Of a DNA stretch of 7,819 nt, positions 5,115 through 7,819 are shown piece by piece (position 1 is the first letter of the stretch; each line of letters opens with the position of its first letter). This DNA is from Hyphomonas sp. GTDB taxonomy: Bacteria > Pseudomonadota > Alphaproteobacteria > Caulobacterales > Hyphomonadaceae. The stretch lies in assembly GCA_024743015.1 (NCBI GenBank), contig JANSXJ010000161.1, positions 1 through 7,819 on the forward strand, read 5' to 3'. A program made the translations under genes and the position numbers. The notes under the pieces were generated by a model. That model made no database searches. It saw only the letters and a list, made by a program, of their open reading frames with translations, and was not told the origin of the DNA.

Positions 5115-7013
5115 ATGGATATTGGGATTCTCCTCGCTGGAGCCGCCGGTAGCGACGTAATCTTTGCCTGCGCCATGATCGGATCGCTGGGTCTCGGCGC
5201 GCAGTGGCTCGCCTGGAGGCTACAGGCCCCTGCCATCGTCCTGATGTCGCTTGCCGGACTGGCTGTCGGCCCGCTCTGGTCGGTCATCTTCGGCGCACCA
5301 TTGCTGAGCCCTCAAGCCACATTCGGCGACGTGTTCCGGCCAATCGTTTCTCTCGCCGTCGCCGTGATCCTGTTTGAGGGCGGGCTCGTCCTGAAATTTG
5401 AAAACCTGCGCGAAGCCGGTGCGGCGGTTCGGCGCATGATCTTCATAGGCGGTCCGCTCGCCTGGATCATGGGCACAATTGCGGCTTATTACGCGGCAGG
5501 TCTCGACTGGGCGAGCGCTGTCGTCTTTGCCGGTGTCATGGTGGTTACCGGTCCGACCGTGATCATGCCACTGCTCCGCCAGTCCAAACTGGGCGGACGC
5601 CCGGCGCAATTCCTGAAATGGGAAGGCATCGTCAATGACCCGATCGGGGCCTTGTTCGCAGTCGCCGCATTTGAGTTCATCCGCGTTGCCTCGCAGGGCC
5701 AAAGCCTGTTTGGCGCTGGTCTCTGGATCATCATGGCAGCGTTTTACGGCATAGTTCTCGGCGTCTTGTTCGGCTGGGCCATGGCCAAAGCCTTTCGGGA
5801 GGGATGGACACCGGAATATCTGAAAGCCCCGCTCATCCTCGCAACGATCATTCTTTGCTACACAATGGCGGAAATGTTCCAGAAGGAAATCGGGCTGGTC
5901 GCCGTAACTGCCTATGGAATGACCCTCGGCAATTCTAAGCTGGCCGGTCTGACAGAGCTTCAGAAATTCAAGGAAGACATTGCTATCCTGCTGGTTTCCG
6001 GCGTGTTCGTGATGCTCACCGCAGACCTGACGCCGGCGATCATCAGCCAGGCGATTAACTGGAACACGCTCGCATTCCTGCTCTGCATGCTGTTCATCGT
6101 CCGCCCGCTTTCAGTATGGATCTCGACCTATGGCACGCTGGATCGGAAGGAAGCCATTCTCCTCGGCTGGATTGCGCCGCGCGGGATCGTTGCCGTCGCC
6201 GTCTCGGGTCTGTTTGGGTCGCTGCTGGTTGATCTCTCCCGGGAAGGTCGTTTTTTCTTCGAAGGCGCTGATCAGATCACGCCGCTCGCCTTCGCTATGG
6301 TGTTCACCACAGTGGTCCTCCACGGTTTTACCATCGGTCCACTATCGCGCGGGCTCGGTCTTGCGCGCAAAGAGAAGCCCGGTGTGTTGATGGTCGGCGC
6401 GAATGCGTGGAGCGTCCAGTTCGCCACGGCGCTGGAGAAGAGCGGCATCGATGTCATTGTGGCAGACAGCAATTATCGCCGCCTGAAATCCTCTCGCGAT
6501 GCCGGGCTCGAAATCTTCATGGGCGAGGTGCTGTCAGAGGATGCCGAGATCAAGCTCGATCATGCGCGCTTCTCAACCGTCATCGCCCTGTCGACCAATG
6601 ATTCCTATAATGCGCTCGTGTGTAGCCACTTCGCCCCGGAGGTCGGACGACATATGGTCTATCAACTCTCCATCAGCGACGATGAGGAAGAGAATGACGA
6701 GCGCGTGGTCAGTTCCAATGCCCGCGGGCGTACGCTCATTCGCCGCGGCCGGACCTATGACAGTCTGATCCGCGACCAGTATCGAGGTTGGGAATTCGCG
6801 CGCACGCCGCTGACCGACAAATACTCGCTCGAACAGTTCCGCAAAGATCGCCCGAAGGCCGATATCGTTGCTGAACTGCGAACTGACGGAACCTTGGTGC
6901 TGCTGGGTCCAAATCGCGAAGCGCGCGGTGGGGATGGTACAGTGCTGATCAGTTTCTCGCCGGCGCTGAAAGATGAAAAGCCAGCCGCCGATCTTGCGCC
7001 GCAACCCGCTTAA
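5115..7013 (+). CDS. CPA1-type cation:proton antiporter with C-terminal RCK (TrkA-N-like) domain
   Basis: This 632-residue inner-membrane protein probably exchanges Na+ or K+ for H+ in pH and salt homeostasis. About 12 hydrophobic helices fill residues 12-412. Diagnostic stretches are FEGGL (87-91), VTGPTVIMPLLR (144-155), WEGIVNDPIGA (169-179), whose N174-D175 pair matches the ion-binding site of CPA1 antiporters, and GWIAPRGIVAVAVSG (351-365). From 423 to about 520 follows a Rossmann-like RCK domain. Its first loop is VGANAWS instead of the usual GxGxxG, while the acidic D451 at the end of the second strand is kept. An acidic run, SDDEEENDER (521-530), leads into a tail whose GDGTVLISF resembles the end of a TrkA-C domain. 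GAGGCG (5104-5109) precedes ATG 5115 by five bases. Selectivity between Na+ and K+ cannot be read from the sequence; the regulatory domain hints at K+ or nucleotide control. Confidence 0.9.
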   Translation: MDIGILLAGAAGSDVIFACAMIGSLGLGAQWLAWRLQAPAIVLMSLAGLAVGPLWSVIFGAPLLSPQATFGDVFRPIVSLAVAVILFEGGLVLKFENLREAGAAVRRMIFIGGPLAWIMGTIAAYYAAGLDWASAVVFAGVMVVTGPTVIMPLLRQSKLGGRPAQFLKWEGIVNDPIGALFAVAAFEFIRVASQGQSLFGAGLWIIMAAFYGIVLGVLFGWAMAKAFREGWTPEYLKAPLILATIILCYTMAEMFQKEIGLVAVTAYGMTLGNSKLAGLTELQKFKEDIAILLVSGVFVMLTADLTPAIISQAINWNTLAFLLCMLFIVRPLSVWISTYGTLDRKEAILLGWIAPRGIVAVAVSGLFGSLLVDLSREGRFFFEGADQITPLAFAMVFTTVVLHGFTIGPLSRGLGLARKEKPGVLMVGANAWSVQFATALEKSGIDVIVADSNYRRLKSSRDAGLEIFMGEVLSEDAEIKLDHARFSTVIALSTNDSYNALVCSHFAPEVGRHMVYQLSISDDEEENDERVVSSNARGRTLIRRGRTYDSLIRDQYRGWEFARTPLTDKYSLEQFRKDRPKADIVAELRTDGTLVLLGPNREARGGDGTVLISFSPALKDEKPAADLAPQPA

Positions 7014-7732
7014 GCCGCGCGCACGGCGTGCAATTCTCGGCCATGCTTGCGAAGCCAGGCACGCTCGCGCTTCCAGGTCGAGCGACAGGATTCGACATGC
7101 GCCCAGAAAGCCGGACTGTGATTCATTTCCAGTAAATGCGCACATTCATGGGCGGCCACATAATTGAGCACTTCCGGCGGGGCCATGATCAGTCGCCAGG
7201 AAAATGCCAGGCGACCATCCGACGTACAGGACCCCCATCGCGAGCGGGTATCTTTCACAGTAACCCGCCGCGCTTCGACACCAAGCTGCGCGCAATAGCG
7301 AATCACTGCGGCGCTCAGATCCTGTTTGGCTGCATTTTTCAAATAGCGCTCAACCCGTCGCCCAATCGTCTCCGGAAGGCCCGGTACAGACAGCATTTGA
7401 GGCTCACCCGGGATGAGCCTGGCAACGCGCCCCTGGCCTTCGAGCGTGATCTGGCAATCTTCGCCGCGCAATTTGAAAACACTGCCATCTTCAAGCACCA
7501 AATGGTCTGGAAGCGCCTGTAAATGCTCCGCAATCCAGTCGAGCCGATCACGCGCAAATTCCGCCGCTTCGCCAATCTTGCGCTTGCTCGGAGCAACCGC
7601 GACGGCCTCTCGATTGCGTTCATCAAGCCGCAGAATCAGTCGCCGCGCCTTAGGGTTCACTTCGAGGCGAACATGAACCGTTTGGCCACTTTTCGTAACC
7701 AACGCCATCTTGTCGCCTTTATCGATAATCAT
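7010..7732 (-). CDS. YgjP-type zinc metallopeptidase (M48-related, DUF45)
   Basis: This 240-residue protein has no signal peptide and is probably cytoplasmic. The zinc site is HECAH (195-199, with Glu196 as catalytic base), followed by H205 in NHSPAFW and E214. The preceding SRWGSC (164-169) and LAFSWRLIMAP (175-185) are hallmarks of the YgjP/DUF45 group. Length fits the family. The physiological substrate of the group is poorly known. Two starts compete: ATG at 7730-7732 with GAGGCG six bases upstream, and ATG at 7706-7708 (232 residues) with AAAGG seven bases upstream. The conserved part begins near residue 17, so homology does not decide. The gene converges on the antiporter gene, sharing the stop tetramer TTAA, and is divergent from the gene starting at 7797. 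Confidence 0.93.
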   Translation of the reverse strand: MIIDKGDKMALVTKSGQTVHVRLEVNPKARRLILRLDERNREAVAVAPSKRKIGEAAEFARDRLDWIAEHLQALPDHLVLEDGSVFKLRGEDCQITLEGQGRVARLIPGEPQMLSVPGLPETIGRRVERYLKNAAKQDLSAAVIRYCAQLGVEARRVTVKDTRSRWGSCTSDGRLAFSWRLIMAPPEVLNYVAAHECAHLLEMNHSPAFWAHVESCRSTWKRERAWLRKHGRELHAVRAA

Positions 7733-7796
7733 TAAATACGCCTCGACAGATTTGTGCGATATGTCTAATGGAAACCGCCTAACTAGGGAATCGACT
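7733..7796. promoter_or_regulatory. Short divergent intergenic region
   Basis: These 64 bp separate two divergent starts, so they should hold a promoter for at least one gene. Rightward, TCGACA (7743-7748) and TCTAAT (7764-7769) resemble -35 and -10 boxes but are only 15 bases apart. No convincing leftward promoter was found. AGGGA (7785-7789) is the ribosome binding site for the rightward gene. A GAATC methylation-type site (7788-7792) overlaps it. Confidence 0.3.
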
Positions 7797-7819
7797 ATGA
7801 AGAAATTAATGTTTGGTGC
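7797..7819 (+). CDS. Start of an unidentified gene (cut by window edge)
   Basis: Only seven codons are present, reading MKKLMFG. AGGGA at 7785-7789 lies seven bases before the ATG, which is good spacing. Two lysines followed by hydrophobic residues would suit the start of a signal peptide, so the product may be exported, but this is too little to name it. Confidence 0.5.

Noticed and set aside
6573..7145. 190-residue minus-strand frame across the antiporter end
   Set aside because: It overlaps both the antiporter and the metallopeptidase gene, whose domains are certain, and shows no motif of its own.

Overview
This window looks like chromosomal DNA from an alphaproteobacterium. The evidence is a 41-residue, zinc-free type L36 ending in a form common in that class, a MotA of the long (about 290 residue) type encoded without a neighbouring motB, and moderately high GC. 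A Caulobacterales/Hyphomonadales relative is my guess; nothing here proves the order. I see no insertion sequence, CRISPR array, tRNA, rRNA, integrase or prophage gene. All genes appear intact except the two cut by the window ends.

Layout, left to right. Minus strand: rpmJ (68-193), followed 26 nt downstream by the first 13 codons of a HAD-like hydrolase that runs off the left edge. Plus strand: a lipoprotein-type lytic murein transglycosylase with a C-terminal peptidoglycan-binding domain (339-1658). It converges on a minus-strand 12-helix MFS transporter (1655-2935). Plus strand: the flagellar stator gene motA (3078-3956), a small four-helix membrane protein with a strong ribosome binding site (4073-4486), an unrecognised soluble protein starting with TTG (4567-5091), and 23 nt later a CPA1-type cation:proton antiporter carrying a C-terminal RCK/TrkA-N-like domain (5115-7013). 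This converges on a minus-strand YgjP-type zinc metallopeptidase (7010-7732). Divergent from it, the first seven codons of another gene begin at 7797 and run off the right edge.

Most of the genes are housekeeping or cell-envelope functions: wall remodelling, motility, efflux and ion homeostasis. The clearest functional unit is the probable two-gene operon of the unknown 174-residue protein and the antiporter. Both convergent junctions (1655-1658 and 7010-7013) are built the same way: each pair of genes shares a palindromic TTAA that gives TAA on both strands, leaving no room for an intergenic terminator.

I found no evidence of a dramatic new system. The points most worth a second look are the unknown partner of the antiporter, the altered nucleotide-binding loop of its RCK-like domain, the paired TTAA junctions, and a hairpin that encloses the ribosome binding site and start codon of the MFS gene.
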